This document shows positions 26,274 through 37,348 of a stretch of 64,000 nt of DNA, one piece after another. Position numbers and translations under genes: made by a program. The stretch is taken from positions 94,475-158,474 of the forward strand of contig WSYJ01000105.1 in NCBI GenBank assembly GCA_020186115.1, written 5' to 3'. Source of the stretch: Histomonas meleagridis. Lineage: Eukaryota; Parabasalia; Tritrichomonadida; Dientamoebidae. Every line of letters begins with the position of its first letter. The stretch's first letter is position 1. The notes beneath the pieces were generated by a model, which was not told the DNA's origin, made no database searches, and saw nothing but the letters and a program-made list of their open reading frames with translations.

Positions 26274-28928
26274 TCACTTCTTCTTTTTCCTATTCTTTTT
26301 AGCCGCCTTCTTCTTGTTCTGCATCAACGTTCCTCCAGCGCCCAATGATATCCTCAAGTTGAATGGCAATTGGTTAATTACGTCGTTTCCGTTCACCAAT
26401 TTGATCAGTGCTATTTCTTCCGGTGGCACTCCTTTCATCGACACGAAGTAATTCTGTATCACCGGCCACGCCTTTCCTTTCTTCATGTCGCCTGGCGTGA
26501 ACTTCACTTTGTATTTGAAGTTGTTCAGCGCAGACAATGGCGCAACCATAATATACGCAGCATAGAACTCGTCATCTCGAAGTGGTTGTCCTGTTAATGA
26601 ATTAATTCCTTCGACATCGATATCAACAGATAACCCTTCGTTCTCCATCACATCAATTACTTCTTGCTCAAGTGGCTGTGGCTTAGGTTTCGGTCGATTC
26701 CGTTTTTCTTTACGTTCTTTTCTTCTTCGTGCAACATCTGCTCGCTCTGGTTCTTCCATTGCGATTCTTGCTAATTCATAATCACTTAATTCTTCTTCCT
26801 CATCATCATCACCTTCTTCTTCATCTTTCTTGTTTTCTTCACCGGCACTTTTCGTATCGTCGACCAACTTCACTTCACTCTTCACTTCACTTTTCACTTC
26901 CTCTTCGGTTTCAACGTTTTGGAATGGAAGTTCTTTTGCGATATCTGCTGAGTCTATTTGCTCAATAACTGGTTCATCTTCTGTAGTGTCACCTTCATAA
27001 TCTGATTCTACTCGAATTCTTCTTTCTTCTAAATGATTTTTCACATGTTCTTCTGTTACATGGAATAATATTCCAAGTCCCATTTGAGGCATTGTCATTG
27101 TCATATAATTCTTCTCGCCTACAATGAAGAATGATCCTGTTTTAGCTTGCTCTTGACCAAGGACTTTCTTAACTTGATTTGCATATACCCAAAAACATTG
27201 ACAAGGTTCGTTCGTTTTCCAGGCAGTTGATCTTGCGACAGCAAACTCGGCTGCTTGCTGTAAACTTATAGGTGATATTGGATGCCCATTAGGGTTCTTA
27301 ATGATAACAGATGCTGCGCCATGAATTTCGGCATGTAAGTAAATATCATCTTTTTTCAAATAATGTTTGACCAAAACATCATTTTGTATCTTATCCCTAC
27401 CAGCTAACACAAGATAATTCTCAGTTGTAATGAACCAATGAAACCTTTCAAACCACCAAGTCTTCCGTTTTTCTTGAATCGACATTGCAATCGATTTCTT
27501 ATTCCTCTGTGCTTCTTTATCAACTTTCTTTACTACTTCTTTTTCTTTTTCGGATGTTCGTTTTAACTTCTCTGCTATAGCTAAACGTGAGTCATAATAA
27601 AAAGAAGAATTAGCGTAGGCACTTTTGCGTAAGTCTATCAAAACACGGTGAACATCACCTTCGTTATCGGTTATTAATGCCCAAAATTTTCCTTGTTCGA
27701 ACTCGACTTTGTCTATCATACTCGCAAGTGGATTACCTGATTCTTGATAAGCTCTAATTGCTAAACGAATTTCATCCCAACGAATATGATTACCTATGAA
27801 TGAGTTAATTATATTTCGACAATTTTCTATTTCTGTCGCATGTTCATTAATTAATTGTCCGATTAAATTAAGTCGATCTAATTCTTCTTGTAATTCTTGT
27901 TTCTTTTTCTCAAAATTACGTTTGACACTATTGACTTTACGTTCTGGAATACTTTCAATTTGTTTCTTAGACTTTTGGGCAGTTTCTAATTCAGCTTCTG
28001 ACCATAATTTATCACATGCAATGTCAAAAGTATCGCATTTGGTAACAAACTTTGGGTCCCATTGTGCTAATTGAATTCCACAAATACATCGGTCCTTAAC
28101 GTTCTTGGGGGAGTACAAATAGCCGATAGGTTTGGGCGGGAGGACCGTTACTTCGGGCTCTGGCGGTTGGGGCTCCCCGTCGGACGGTTGTTGGCGGGGT
28201 GGCCTAGGTGCGGGTTTAGATAATAAGATTTCATCAAAGCGGCGCATTTCTTTGATGAATATGTCAACTTTATCTTTGTCGTAAACAAATGTTTCTAATG
28301 TTGAATTAAGTGGAATTTTGGAAACTGTCATTGCATGATCAAAGAAAGTATGTCTATGGAATGGGAATATCTTTGTTAAGTATGTACGGATTTTTTGGTT
28401 TGTTTTCTCGGGAATGTTTTTGAGGGATTCATGAATAAATTCATCTGTTGGTGGAACATAATCACGAAATTGATCAACCATATATGGCTGGTTAACACCA
28501 ACAATTGTGGTTCCTTGGATAACATGGTACCTAAGGACAGCAAGAATTTTACTATCTGATTGTTGAAATAGAATAATGTTACCTGCTTGGAAAAGTTCAA
28601 GACAAAGCCTTAGATCTCCAAAGCAGAAGTAGACTGCTCTGTCGTTTCCAGGTTGGATTATATCATCAAGACGACGAAAACGAAGTAATTTACGAAGACG
28701 ACAACAAAAATCTGGAGGTGTTTTGGGCTTCTCTCGAGGAAACTCGGTGAGATGGAAACGAATTCCATTCTTGATGAGAAGATTACGTGTTACGCCAAGT
28801 TTCCAAAATTTGATAATTATAGTGTCTTTGGATATTTGATGGACATTTCCAACCCTCATTCCTACAAGTTCTTGTATGGAATCTATTTCAAGTTTGACCT
28901 CATGATTGGAAAATCTGAAAAGAGTCAT
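26274..28928 (-). CDS. NEMF: Rqc2/NEMF homologue (NFACT protein) of ribosome quality control
   Basis: NEMF/Rqc2 binds stalled 60S-nascent chain complexes, recruits the Listerin ligase and can add C-terminal tails to stalled peptides. The 884-residue product has the standard NFACT order. The N-terminal NFACT-N domain starts MTLFRFSNHEVKLEI. A long coiled coil covers about 320-480. NFACT-R covers about 490-600 (DDIYLHAEIHGAASVIIKN, then VYANQVKKVLGQEQAKTGSF). An acidic linker (about 680-720) and NFACT-C (about 770-875; FKYKVKFTPGDMKKGKAW) complete it. It ends in a lysine-rich tail. A proline-rich insert (about 240-270) has higher GC than its surroundings. Length and all domains are complete, so it should be functional. 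Confidence 0.95.
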   Translation of the reverse strand: MTLFRFSNHEVKLEIDSIQELVGMRVGNVHQISKDTIIIKFWKLGVTRNLLIKNGIRFHLTEFPREKPKTPPDFCCRLRKLLRFRRLDDIIQPGNDRAVYFCFGDLRLCLELFQAGNIILFQQSDSKILAVLRYHVIQGTTIVGVNQPYMVDQFRDYVPPTDEFIHESLKNIPEKTNQKIRTYLTKIFPFHRHTFFDHAMTVSKIPLNSTLETFVYDKDKVDIFIKEMRRFDEILLSKPAPRPPRQQPSDGEPQPPEPEVTVLPPKPIGYLYSPKNVKDRCICGIQLAQWDPKFVTKCDTFDIACDKLWSEAELETAQKSKKQIESIPERKVNSVKRNFEKKKQELQEELDRLNLIGQLINEHATEIENCRNIINSFIGNHIRWDEIRLAIRAYQESGNPLASMIDKVEFEQGKFWALITDNEGDVHRVLIDLRKSAYANSSFYYDSRLAIAEKLKRTSEKEKEVVKKVDKEAQRNKKSIAMSIQEKRKTWWFERFHWFITTENYLVLAGRDKIQNDVLVKHYLKKDDIYLHAEIHGAASVIIKNPNGHPISPISLQQAAEFAVARSTAWKTNEPCQCFWVYANQVKKVLGQEQAKTGSFFIVGEKNYMTMTMPQMGLGILFHVTEEHVKNHLEERRIRVESDYEGDTTEDEPVIEQIDSADIAKELPFQNVETEEEVKSEVKSEVKLVDDTKSAGEENKKDEEEGDDDEEEELSDYELARIAMEEPERADVARRRKERKEKRNRPKPKPQPLEQEVIDVMENEGLSVDIDVEGINSLTGQPLRDDEFYAAYIMVAPLSALNNFKYKVKFTPGDMKKGKAWPVIQNYFVSMKGVPPEEIALIKLVNGNDVINQLPFNLRISLGAGGTLMQNKKKAAKKNRKKKK

Positions 28929-29345
28929 TACTGAAATGTGATGTGAAAATTGGTCATACTAAATTCATTTGCAAAATCAAAAACATTTTCAAAGTCAAGT
29001 ACTCTTTTCAAATCTAATACATTCAAAGACTTTTAAAAAAAACTCGTTCTTCAAATATGAAAAATTAAACTTTCTTACATTAACACTTTCATTAACATAT
29101 GTTTAGCCAATTTCAAGTTATAAGCACATTTAAAATAAATTTCTATCTCATATTTTGAAGTGTTGTGTACTTATCTAGAAACAGTATTTATTTATAGCAT
29201 GCGCATTATCGATATTAATGTAATTGCGTTCAGCTGAAATATTTTGCCGAATTTCACTTATTGAATGCAAACGTTCTGAAAAGTGAAAAAATAATGGGAG
29301 GACGTTTAAACGAACGTTAGGAAACAAGATTTGAATTGATTGACA
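28929..29345. other. Intergenic with CGTTTAAACG palindrome
   Basis: Holds the promoter of the NEMF gene at its left end. Near the right end is CGTTTAAACG (29303-29312), a 10-bp palindrome about 35 bp before the decayed seven-TM gene, followed by GAACGTT. Confidence 0.4.
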
Positions 29346-30199
29346 ATGAAGAATTTTGTGAATATACGATCCATTCCTAAAGGAGGTAAAAAGTATCTTG
29401 GTTATTACACGAGTGAGATTTTCAATGATTCCAAATGTATCATCGGGGGTACATTCGAAGATTGTAATAGGCAGGATTGCTCCTTTTTATCTGGCCTTAT
29501 TATATCAGAAAGTGTTTCTTCATTTATATTAATTTGTTTTTTTTTGCCAAATTTTCACGTAATTTTTTCATCAATCCAACAAATGCCAATCGAAAAATAG
29601 CATCCTTAGTTTTTCCAGGTATTTTTTATTCTGTGATCAATATTTTTTTTTTGCTACTTTTCACATTATGAAAATTCAATTCAATCTTTTTATATGGTAT
29701 CAACTGCATTAAAGTGCTTTACGTATATTGTTGCATCGAATCAAGTTATTTTCCTCATCCGAGTTAATTTCCCTAAGTTTGGAGCTATTCTATCCTTTAT
29801 CATGATATTGGTTGGATTAGCTAATTCAATATATATCATTCTAACCTTCATAAGTGGATACTTTCGCCTGGGTATTGCAAAAAAATGAAAATTATTATAT
29901 TTGTGAATTCGCTTTTTAGTTTTTTGAACATTATTTATAGGACTATTTTCCATAGTGACGATTACGAATTAATGCCTTATATTATGTTTGTCTTAAAAGA
30001 TTGGTCATATAAAAACAGAAGAAATTTTAGCTTTTTCCTTTTTTTCTTGCAAAAATTTGTTTTTGGAAATTTGCCTGTTTTATTGGTTGTGATTGCAATG
30101 ATATATATGAAGCCAAATGATAACGTGGCTAATGATGGCGATAAAACAGAACCATCAGAAAGTACATCCAAAGTAATGCTACACAGTGATTTAATTCCT
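29346..30199 (+). pseudogene. Decayed paralogue of the seven-TM gene at 34286
   Basis: Fragments in several frames match the intact gene at 34286-35272 in order: EIFNDSKCIIGGTFEDCN, SFILICFF, then MVSTALKCFTYIVASNQVIF, then MKIIIFVNSLFSFLNIIYR, and a nearly identical C-terminal part ending MLHSDLIP. At least three frame breaks occur, near 29540-29600, 29650 and 29880. The region encoding the fifth membrane segment (about 55 residues between ILTFIS and FRLGIAKK) is deleted. The last 100 residues are very similar to the intact copy, so duplication and decay are recent. Confidence 0.85.
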
Positions 30200-30359
30200 T
30201 GAATAAATAATTAGTTTGCGGATTTTTTTATGTGCAATATTTAAAAGATTGAAATATGAAAAATATTCATGTTTTTATCTTAAAAAAGTTTTAAACAAAA
30301 AACGTTTTTCAAATATTATTTTGAAATATCAAATTATTAACAAAATACATATTAAATAA

Positions 30360-31117
30360 AACTAATATAAATATTTTAGCATTAATATCAATACCTTCAT
30401 GTTCAAGAATTAATTTAACGACTTCTGTTCGAAATTTTGAAGATGCTAATATAAGTTCTGTATAAAATAATTTAAACAATTTTAAAATACTGTGTTGTTT
30501 TTCTGAATCACATAAATGAATATTTCCAGCTTCAAAATCATCTCATGATTCGTGTAGAGATTTTCTATGAAAAAGTTTTTAATTGAATTGTATTTAATCG
30601 TGAGCCGTTATAAACCCGACCGATTATCTTCTCAATTCCTAAGGCGATCAAAATGAATTGAATTTCTGGTAAACGAATTTTGGATTTAAATAGGTTTTCG
30701 GACTTTTTGTAGCATAATATTTCCCATCATGTATAAAATAAAACATGTACTAAAATATATTTTGAACAATTTTATTGATTTTAGGCATAATTAGTTTTCT
30801 CATCATAGTAAACCATTGAAATTTATTTCTTGTGCGCATAATCAGCCGGACAAATATCACAATAATTATTTTTGGCTTAAAAAACCTTTTTTATTAAATC
30901 GTTTAAATGTACATTTATATTAGATGTGACTTTATTGTTCTATTAAAATGTTCTTATTTCTTTTATAATATTCCAAATCTGCATAATTATTTTTAATTAC
31001 AAATAAATAATATATCATTTGAATAATAACTAAATCATAAGATAAATGATGAATTTCATCGATAAATTTATCGATTATTAAACATAAAGATCGAGTGAAA
31101 TTTTCTTTATTCAAACT
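30360..31117 (-). pseudogene. DUF3447/ankyrin gene fragment
   Basis: On the minus strand, 31117-30932 encodes SLNKENFTRSLCLIIDKFID, a match to residues 16-75 of the gene at 19752. After a gap, 30480-30360 carries a single ankyrin core and the start of a standard spacer. The frame has no ATG, and the DUF3447 core is missing. The remnant is one more member of the same family. Confidence 0.7.
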
Positions 31118-31188
31118 TATTGAACGGCCCTATTTTTCGTACTCAGTTTACTTTTTCCTGAATAAGACTTTATTCAACTTCAATTTTA

Positions 31189-32750
31189 CTAATCTATCAA
31201 GCTCATGTCAAGCGTGTTCTCACTGTTGTTGTTGTTGTTGTTGTATTGTTTCTTTTTTCTAGAAAGAATAACTAATCCAACAATTAATGCCGTACCCAAA
31301 ATCACAGCAAGCAGAACGGAGACACAAATTGCGATAGTCGTGGTGTTGATACCGGAAGAATACGTGCCCGAATTAGTGATTGCGCTCGAAAATGTACTTG
31401 AAAATATGTTTGAAAATGTGTTTGAAAATATTTTCGATTGCGTGAATGTATATAAAAATGTGTTTGATTTCGTGAATGTACGTAAAAATGTGTTTGATTT
31501 CGTGAATGTACGTAAAAATGTGTTCGATTTCGTGAATGTACGTAAAAATGTGTTCGATTTCGTGAATGTGTTTGAAGTGATTGTTGATATTGGCTGACAT
31601 CCTTCAATTGTTATTCCTTTGGAAGGTTTCAAATTTCCAAACTTTTTATCTTCATATGTTTCCAATGTCATAACATATTCTGCTGGAACGCCGTCAAAAA
31701 AATTATAATAAAATAATGGCGATGATTGGCCATAAAAATAAATGCATTTGAGTGACCTGCATAAATAGAATGCATAATCATCAATTACTTTCACCCCTTG
31801 GCCATTAATGACTGTTGCAAATCCAGAACAATTATAAAATGCATAATCACCAATCGTTTCAACGCCTTCGCCAATAATGACTGTTTCTAATTTATTACAT
31901 TCATAAAATACATAGTCACTAATTAATGTGACTGTGCTTGGGATTACAAATTTTGCACTTCGAATTCCGGATGGATAGCAAATGATAGCAGTACTATTTT
32001 TGTTGTAAATGATTCCATTGATATCATTGATATAATGCGCATTTCCTTCAGACACATTGATGAATTGGAGACTTTGGCAATCTGCAAATGGATTTAAGCC
32101 AATTGATGTGACTGAACTCGGAAATGTGATGACTTTCAATGAAGAACATTGAGTAAATACATAATAACCAATTGTTTTCATCCCTTCGCCAATAGTGACC
32201 GTTACTAATTTAGTACAAGATACAAATGCATAATTATCATTTGATGTGACTGAACCAGGAATTGCGATGTCTTGCAATGAAGAACATAATTCAAATGCAT
32301 CTAAACTGATTGTTTCCACGCCTTCTCCAATAGTGACTGTTACTAATAAAGAACATGAATGAAATGCACGTTGACCAATTAATGTGACTGAACCAGGAAT
32401 TGCGATGATTTTCAATGAATCGCATTTTTCAAATGCAGAATCACCAATTAATGTGACTGAACTCGGAATTGTGATGGTTTTCAATGAAGAACATAATTCA
32501 AATGCATGATCACCAATTGTTTTCACACCTTCGCCAATAGTGACTTTCTCTAATTTATTACATGAATAAAATGCAGAATCACCAATTAATGTGACTATGC
32601 TTGGGATTACATGTATTTCATTTGTGAAACTCACTCGGATCCGACACAGTGAAAGTTTTCGTTATATCATCATATGTCTGTAACGTGTGGGTGAAGAATA
32701 CGACAATAAGAAAAGAAATAAACTGTCTTTCTTCGGAGCAATTATCTAAA
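31189..32750 (-). pseudogene. BspA-like leucine-rich-repeat surface protein, frameshifted near the N-terminus
   Basis: The open part (32634-31189) encodes 480 residues: about ten LRR_5 (BspA) repeats of the type IPSSVTLIGDSAFExC, then four copies of a 10-residue repeat TFTKSNTFLR, a transmembrane helix (AICVSVLLAVILGTALIVGL) and a short tail with an Asn run. This is a trichomonad surface protein layout, thought to bind host or bacterial surfaces. The frame begins at a GTG with no ATG. The missing leader (ISFLIVVFFTHTLQTYDD, KTFTVSDPSEF) lies upstream in another frame, about 32640-32730. So one frame break, with loss of some N-terminal residues, separates leader and repeats. A sequencing error is possible. 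Confidence 0.78.
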
Positions 32751-32777
32751 ATAGGACTTGCTTTGATGGGGGCTGTG

Positions 32778-33560
32778 TTATTTAAAAGGGAAAATAATGT
32801 AATCACACAAATGATACAAATATGAAAAAGCAAATGTTTGTCTCGTTGACATGAAATTTAAGATGTTTTGAATCAGAAACATTTTGCCTGAGAAATGCAC
32901 GTGATCATGGATAGTAGCGTGGCAGTAGTTGCTCGAAAAATCTTCGTTTTCAAATAGCATGTTGCTTTGGACTTTAAACACAACTTGGCTCAGTGAATTT
33001 TGGCATGGACATGTTGTGTGCGCTGCAAGTATCAAAAAACAAAATGCATAATAAATAATTTCATTTATATTATTTACATCCTCAATAGTTTTTATTAATT
33101 TACAATTATAAAATGAATATTCGCCAATTTCACTTACGTTATTCCTATTTATAATTTCATAGCAATGATATAAAAATATAAAATGTTTCATAACTAAATA
33201 CACTTAGTATATTTCCTATTATAACATTTTGTAATGAATTGCAATTTCTGTTAATATGCCATCAAGTGTAAATACCATACGGGTATATTTATAAATATTG
33301 TTAAATCATAACATTTTTGAAATGAATAATCACCAAGTGTTGTTAATGAATCAGAAAAAACTACTTCACTAAGACTTACACAATTTAAAAACGCACATTC
33401 GCCAACAGTATTTAATCCTTCAGTAAAATTAATTTTTATGAATATTTTACAGACGAAAAGGCATATGAATCAAAATTTGTGACTGATTCAGGAATAGTAA
33501 TAAATAGATATGAATTGCATGATGAAAATATTGAATTTGGTATTATTTTTAGATTAGACA
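32778..33560 (-). pseudogene. BspA-like repeat debris
   Basis: On the minus strand, scattered LRR_5 words appear in different frames: SIFSSC and TIPESVTN with FDSYAF near 33450-33530, and NVSEIGEYSFYNC followed by KLIKTI near 33085-33140. Between them are stops and frame changes. It looks like a second, older BspA copy upstream of the one at 31189-32750. An open stretch continues to 32778 without BspA pattern. Confidence 0.65.
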
Positions 33561-34285
33561 TTCTTCATGCATTAATTTAATTTTTTAGAAAGGTGAACAT
33601 TGTTTTATTTTTTCCACTTTATTTTATTTTTTATGACTTTTATTACCGTTTATTTCAATTAAACATATGCAATGCCAAATATTCCGGAAATGGCTACATA
33701 TTCAATTTTTTTATGCATGATTTGTAAATCCTTGCGTCTTAGCGTTTTTTTGAGTGCTTTTTCAAGACGATACAGCATTTTCAGGAGGTTACAGAAAAAT
33801 CACATACGGTTATGAGAAAACAACAAAAGGTTTCATCAACAATTATCAGTGCGGAATTTTCTTGTATTCATGAATTCATAAGAAAAATTAAACTGTCTGT
33901 ATTTATACAAATTGTTGATGTCTGTATCTGCTATTATATTTTTATGTTGCTTTATTGCACAATGCACTTCAAAATGCAATTTCAAAAATTGATTAGCCAA
34001 TTGTGTTGCTATTTTGGCATTATATGCTATGCTTTGCATAAGATATTTTTAGCATCAAAAAATTTATAAATAAACATCGCATTCATTTTTCTTTTGAAAA
34101 GCAAAATCTAAGTTCTAAGAAACCGTTTATATCGATCCTCAATATAACCGTTTATCGTTTTCCCATAACCCCCTGAAAAATGCTGTAAAACAGGTGAAAA
34201 AGTTGGCATTTTTGAATGTTCTTTGGTTGGTTTACATCACAAAAAGGTGGCCATTATTTAGGGTCAAAAAAGTGGGAAATTTCAA
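33561..34285. other. Intergenic with two AACCGTTTAT motifs
   Basis: No convincing gene. AACCGTTTAT (34121-34130) and TAACCGTTTATCG (34145-34157) form a tight pair about 130-165 bp before the seven-TM gene. They recall the Myb-like sites before other genes here. Confidence 0.45.
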
Positions 34286-35272
34286 ATGTCCAATGGTCAG
34301 TTTCCCTTAAATACAGTCAATGTAACAAAGGAAATAGGTATTAGCACTTGGTACCAGAATCAAATTTTCAATGATTCTGCCTGTATAATCGGATATACAT
34401 CTCATGATTGTCAGATGAATGGGAAACACGGTCTTTTAACTGTCCTTGTTGTTTCTCAAAGTATCTCTTCTTTTATATTAATTTATTTTTTTGCCAAATT
34501 TGCACGTAATTTTTTCATCAATCCAACAAATGCCAATCGAAAAATGGCATCTTTGGTTATTCCAGGGATCCTTTATTCCTTGATCAATGTTTTTTTTTGC
34601 TACTTTTCAAATTATGAAATTTCAATACAATATCTTTATATTATATCTATGGCACTCAGGTGCTTTACATATATTGTTGCAGCAAATCAAGTTATTTTCC
34701 TCATCCGTGTTAATTCCCCTATTTTTGGAGCTGTTCTACACTTTATCATGGTATTGATTGGATTAGTTAATTCAATTTTTATCATTGCGATCTTAGTATG
34801 TGTTTTAACAATGCATCATTTTGAGAACTATGAATTTTATATATTTCTTGTAATTGAAAGTTTATCAATTTTATTATATACATTTGTATGTGTTCATGTA
34901 TTTGTCTTTTCAAACGAGGTTGAGTGGATAGTTTCGCCTGGGTATTGCAAAAAAATGAAAATTATAATATTTGTGAATTCGCTTTTTAGTTTTTTCAGCA
35001 TTGCTTATAAGATCATTTTTCATAGTGGCGATTACTTATTAATGCCTTATATTATGTTTGTCTTATTAGGCTGGGAGAAAGAAAAGAGAAGAAATTTTAA
35101 CTTTTTCCTTTTTTTCTTGCAAAAATTTGTTTTTGGAAATTTACCTGTTTTATTGGTTGTGATTGCAATGATATATATGAAGCCAAATGATAACGTGGCT
35201 AATGGCGATAAAACAGAACCATCAGAAAATACATCCAAAGCAATGCTCCACAGTGATTTAGTCGATCCTTGA
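34286..35272 (+). CDS. Seven-transmembrane protein, 328 aa
   Basis: Seven hydrophobic helices are visible near residues 44-68, 78-100, 105-130, 140-167, 172-198, 214-240 and 272-298. A 44-residue N-terminal part holds N-x-T/S sites (NVT, NDS) and two cysteines. A 30-residue polar tail ends it. This is the shape of a G-protein-coupled-receptor-like protein, but no family signature such as DRY or NPxxY was found. ATTTCAAATG places an Inr-like TCA directly on the start codon. A decayed paralogue lies 5 kb upstream in the same orientation, so the gene belongs to a small local family. Receptor, sensor or transporter roles are all possible. Confidence 0.75.
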   Translation: MSNGQFPLNTVNVTKEIGISTWYQNQIFNDSACIIGYTSHDCQMNGKHGLLTVLVVSQSISSFILIYFFAKFARNFFINPTNANRKMASLVIPGILYSLINVFFCYFSNYEISIQYLYIISMALRCFTYIVAANQVIFLIRVNSPIFGAVLHFIMVLIGLVNSIFIIAILVCVLTMHHFENYEFYIFLVIESLSILLYTFVCVHVFVFSNEVEWIVSPGYCKKMKIIIFVNSLFSFFSIAYKIIFHSGDYLLMPYIMFVLLGWEKEKRRNFNFFLFFLQKFVFGNLPVLLVVIAMIYMKPNDNVANGDKTEPSENTSKAMLHSDLVDP

Positions 35273-35662
35273 ATGAACAATTCGTATGCGATGAAATAAT
35301 AAAAAATAAAGACAACTTTTTGATTTTGTTAATTCAAACACTTGTTCAACAACTTGATTTGTTTGGGCTGATTAATATATTATAACATTTAAGTAAAAAA
35401 TTATATGAAAATGGTTTTGTTTATCAATACTTAGAAGTAAATTTTTTTAAGAAAATTTCTGATAATTTGCCAAAATAAATTTTGAGATTTAAAGAATTTT
35501 ATTTTTGTTAAAGTTGATGTGTGTATGCACACAGTGCCAAAAATTGATGAATTTTCCTAAAACAATTTCTTCAAGAAAAATTTGCACGAGAGAAATTTTC
35601 ATAGAAAATATTGCTGCCAAAATAATTCATACGTTTTAAATTTCGTCAGCTATAGGAGTTGT
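35273..35662. other. Intergenic, promoter of zinc-finger gene
   Basis: AT-rich; no gene seen. TTTCGTCAGCTATAGGAG (35641-35658) carries an Inr-like TCA just before the next start codon. Confidence 0.4.
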
Positions 35663-37348
35663 ATGGATGAAGATTTTTCGCTGATAATTCAAGAATTTTT
35701 AGAGCAATTTAGAAATAGTGAAGACACCGATAATTCATATTGTTATGGGCTTGGACAACATGATCCACTTTCTCCATTTTTATTTAGATATCCGTTAGTA
35801 CCCAACATTTCTTTATTTCTTGAAGGTCCATCAATTTTCGATAACAGCCTTTCAAGCACAAATACTCTGCAAAATTTTGGCGTTTATGATGATGATTCAT
35901 TATCAGAAGAATATTTCTCCATCATTTCCATGATACATTGTTTTTCAGAACTCAACACCAAACGTATTTCTTATAACAAATACAAATGCCAATTTTGTGA
36001 ATTCTGTAATTCACGAACAGAAGTTTTAAATCATATCATTGAATCACACCAAAAAGAAATATGTACTCATCTTGAATCTCATCTTCATTATATTAAGAGT
36101 GATAAAGATTATTTAGAAGGCATGCTTACCAAACTCCAATTTGATCGTGCTATCAAACGAAATAAACAACCAAATTATATTCTTCAATCCAACAGTAATA
36201 CCATTGCTCCAAGCCTCCAAGCTTACGAATCCGGCTCAGAAGAGTCCTATGATGATTTTGAGGAAGACTTTGAAATTGATATCAATGACAATTCCAATTC
36301 CGACGAAGCACATTCTACGTTTGGAATTTATTATAATTCGAAATATTCTTCAACGTTTACCAAATTTATCCGAAAACATTCACCTACCAATTCATCATCA
36401 TATGATATATTTGATTTGCCAATCCAATCATTCAACAATATAAATGCTGGGGAACAAATATTACTTCCGATTATTGACTCATATATCCAACCTAACGACT
36501 TTTTTCGTGATTCAATTTTATCATCATTTCCTGAAGAAGAAGAAATTTCTTCAAAAAATCGGTCGAAACGTAAAAAGCGAAAACCCGAAACAATATCATA
36601 TCTTGAGACTATTCCCAAACAATATCAACAGACCATTATTCAGAACATTTCTACGAATTTAATCAAAAAATACATTTTCACAAATTGTAATCAAATTATT
36701 CGAACGAATTTACAAGCCAAAAAGAAACAAATTCAAGAACAACTTCTTAAAGAGAAAGAACAAAGACAACGGAATGAAGAAAAGCAACGACTAATAGCAA
36801 TGCGAGAACGCCGTAAGCAAAAGATCAATGAATATTCGACTAAATTACAAGAGCCTCTTATCAAAACATTTATTCGTAATGAGATTCATAACATATATAA
36901 TGAAGAGATTGAAAACAATAATTCATTATACAACTTGAAAAATATAAATTTGGAATATAATAACGTTGTTATTGTCCATGGTTTAGTTCTTCGAAAACAT
37001 TTAAATATCGAATTCTTGGAAAACGCATTTAATACATTGGCATTCGAAACTGATGAAGATGGAAACCCGAAAATTCGTTTCATATATTACGAAAATAGAA
37101 TTATGCCGCTGCTGTTCCTCGCAAATTTGGACGAGGTGAAAAAGGCGTTGTCAATGAGCTTCGGAATGTTCGAGTCGTCCGTAGTGCGGCTGTCGAGATT
37201 CGATGACAGTAATGGCGACGAAATCATAAAACTGTTCACGGGGCAACAAATAGTGAAGAAAATAGCAAAGAATTTTAACGAGATAAATGAAAACGGAGGT
37301 AAAAATGTGCTGAAGGAAATGTCGCCAATAATAAATTTAGATAAATAA
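35663..37348 (+). CDS. Single C2H2-type zinc-finger protein, 561 aa
   Basis: One C2H2-like finger is visible (YKCQFCEFCNSRTEVLNHII followed by ESH), near residues 110-133 of the product. The central part is acidic and serine-rich (YESGSEESYDDFEEDFEIDI). A basic stretch (NRSKRKKRKPET) would serve as a nuclear signal. A long charged helix (about 370-410, KKQIQEQLLKEKEQRQRNEE) follows. The C-terminal 120 residues appear globular but unknown. A nuclear role is likely, but I cannot say whether it binds DNA or RNA. The start was moved from a TTG-headed frame to ATG 35663 (MDEDFSLIIQEFL), which follows an Inr-like TCAGCT. Confidence 0.72.
   Translation: MDEDFSLIIQEFLEQFRNSEDTDNSYCYGLGQHDPLSPFLFRYPLVPNISLFLEGPSIFDNSLSSTNTLQNFGVYDDDSLSEEYFSIISMIHCFSELNTKRISYNKYKCQFCEFCNSRTEVLNHIIESHQKEICTHLESHLHYIKSDKDYLEGMLTKLQFDRAIKRNKQPNYILQSNSNTIAPSLQAYESGSEESYDDFEEDFEIDINDNSNSDEAHSTFGIYYNSKYSSTFTKFIRKHSPTNSSSYDIFDLPIQSFNNINAGEQILLPIIDSYIQPNDFFRDSILSSFPEEEEISSKNRSKRKKRKPETISYLETIPKQYQQTIIQNISTNLIKKYIFTNCNQIIRTNLQAKKKQIQEQLLKEKEQRQRNEEKQRLIAMRERRKQKINEYSTKLQEPLIKTFIRNEIHNIYNEEIENNNSLYNLKNINLEYNNVVIVHGLVLRKHLNIEFLENAFNTLAFETDEDGNPKIRFIYYENRIMPLLFLANLDEVKKALSMSFGMFESSVVRLSRFDDSNGDEIIKLFTGQQIVKKIAKNFNEINENGGKNVLKEMSPIINLDK

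Noticed and set aside
31205-31597. 130-codon plus-strand gene opposite the BspA repeats
   Set aside because: Its repetitive FVNVRKNVFD pattern is the antisense of the 30-bp FTKSNTFLR repeat, and it has no independent support.
33812-34069. 85-codon plus-strand frame with hydrophobic C-terminus
   Set aside because: Composition is typical of random AT-rich DNA; it has no Inr next to the ATG and no recognisable domain.
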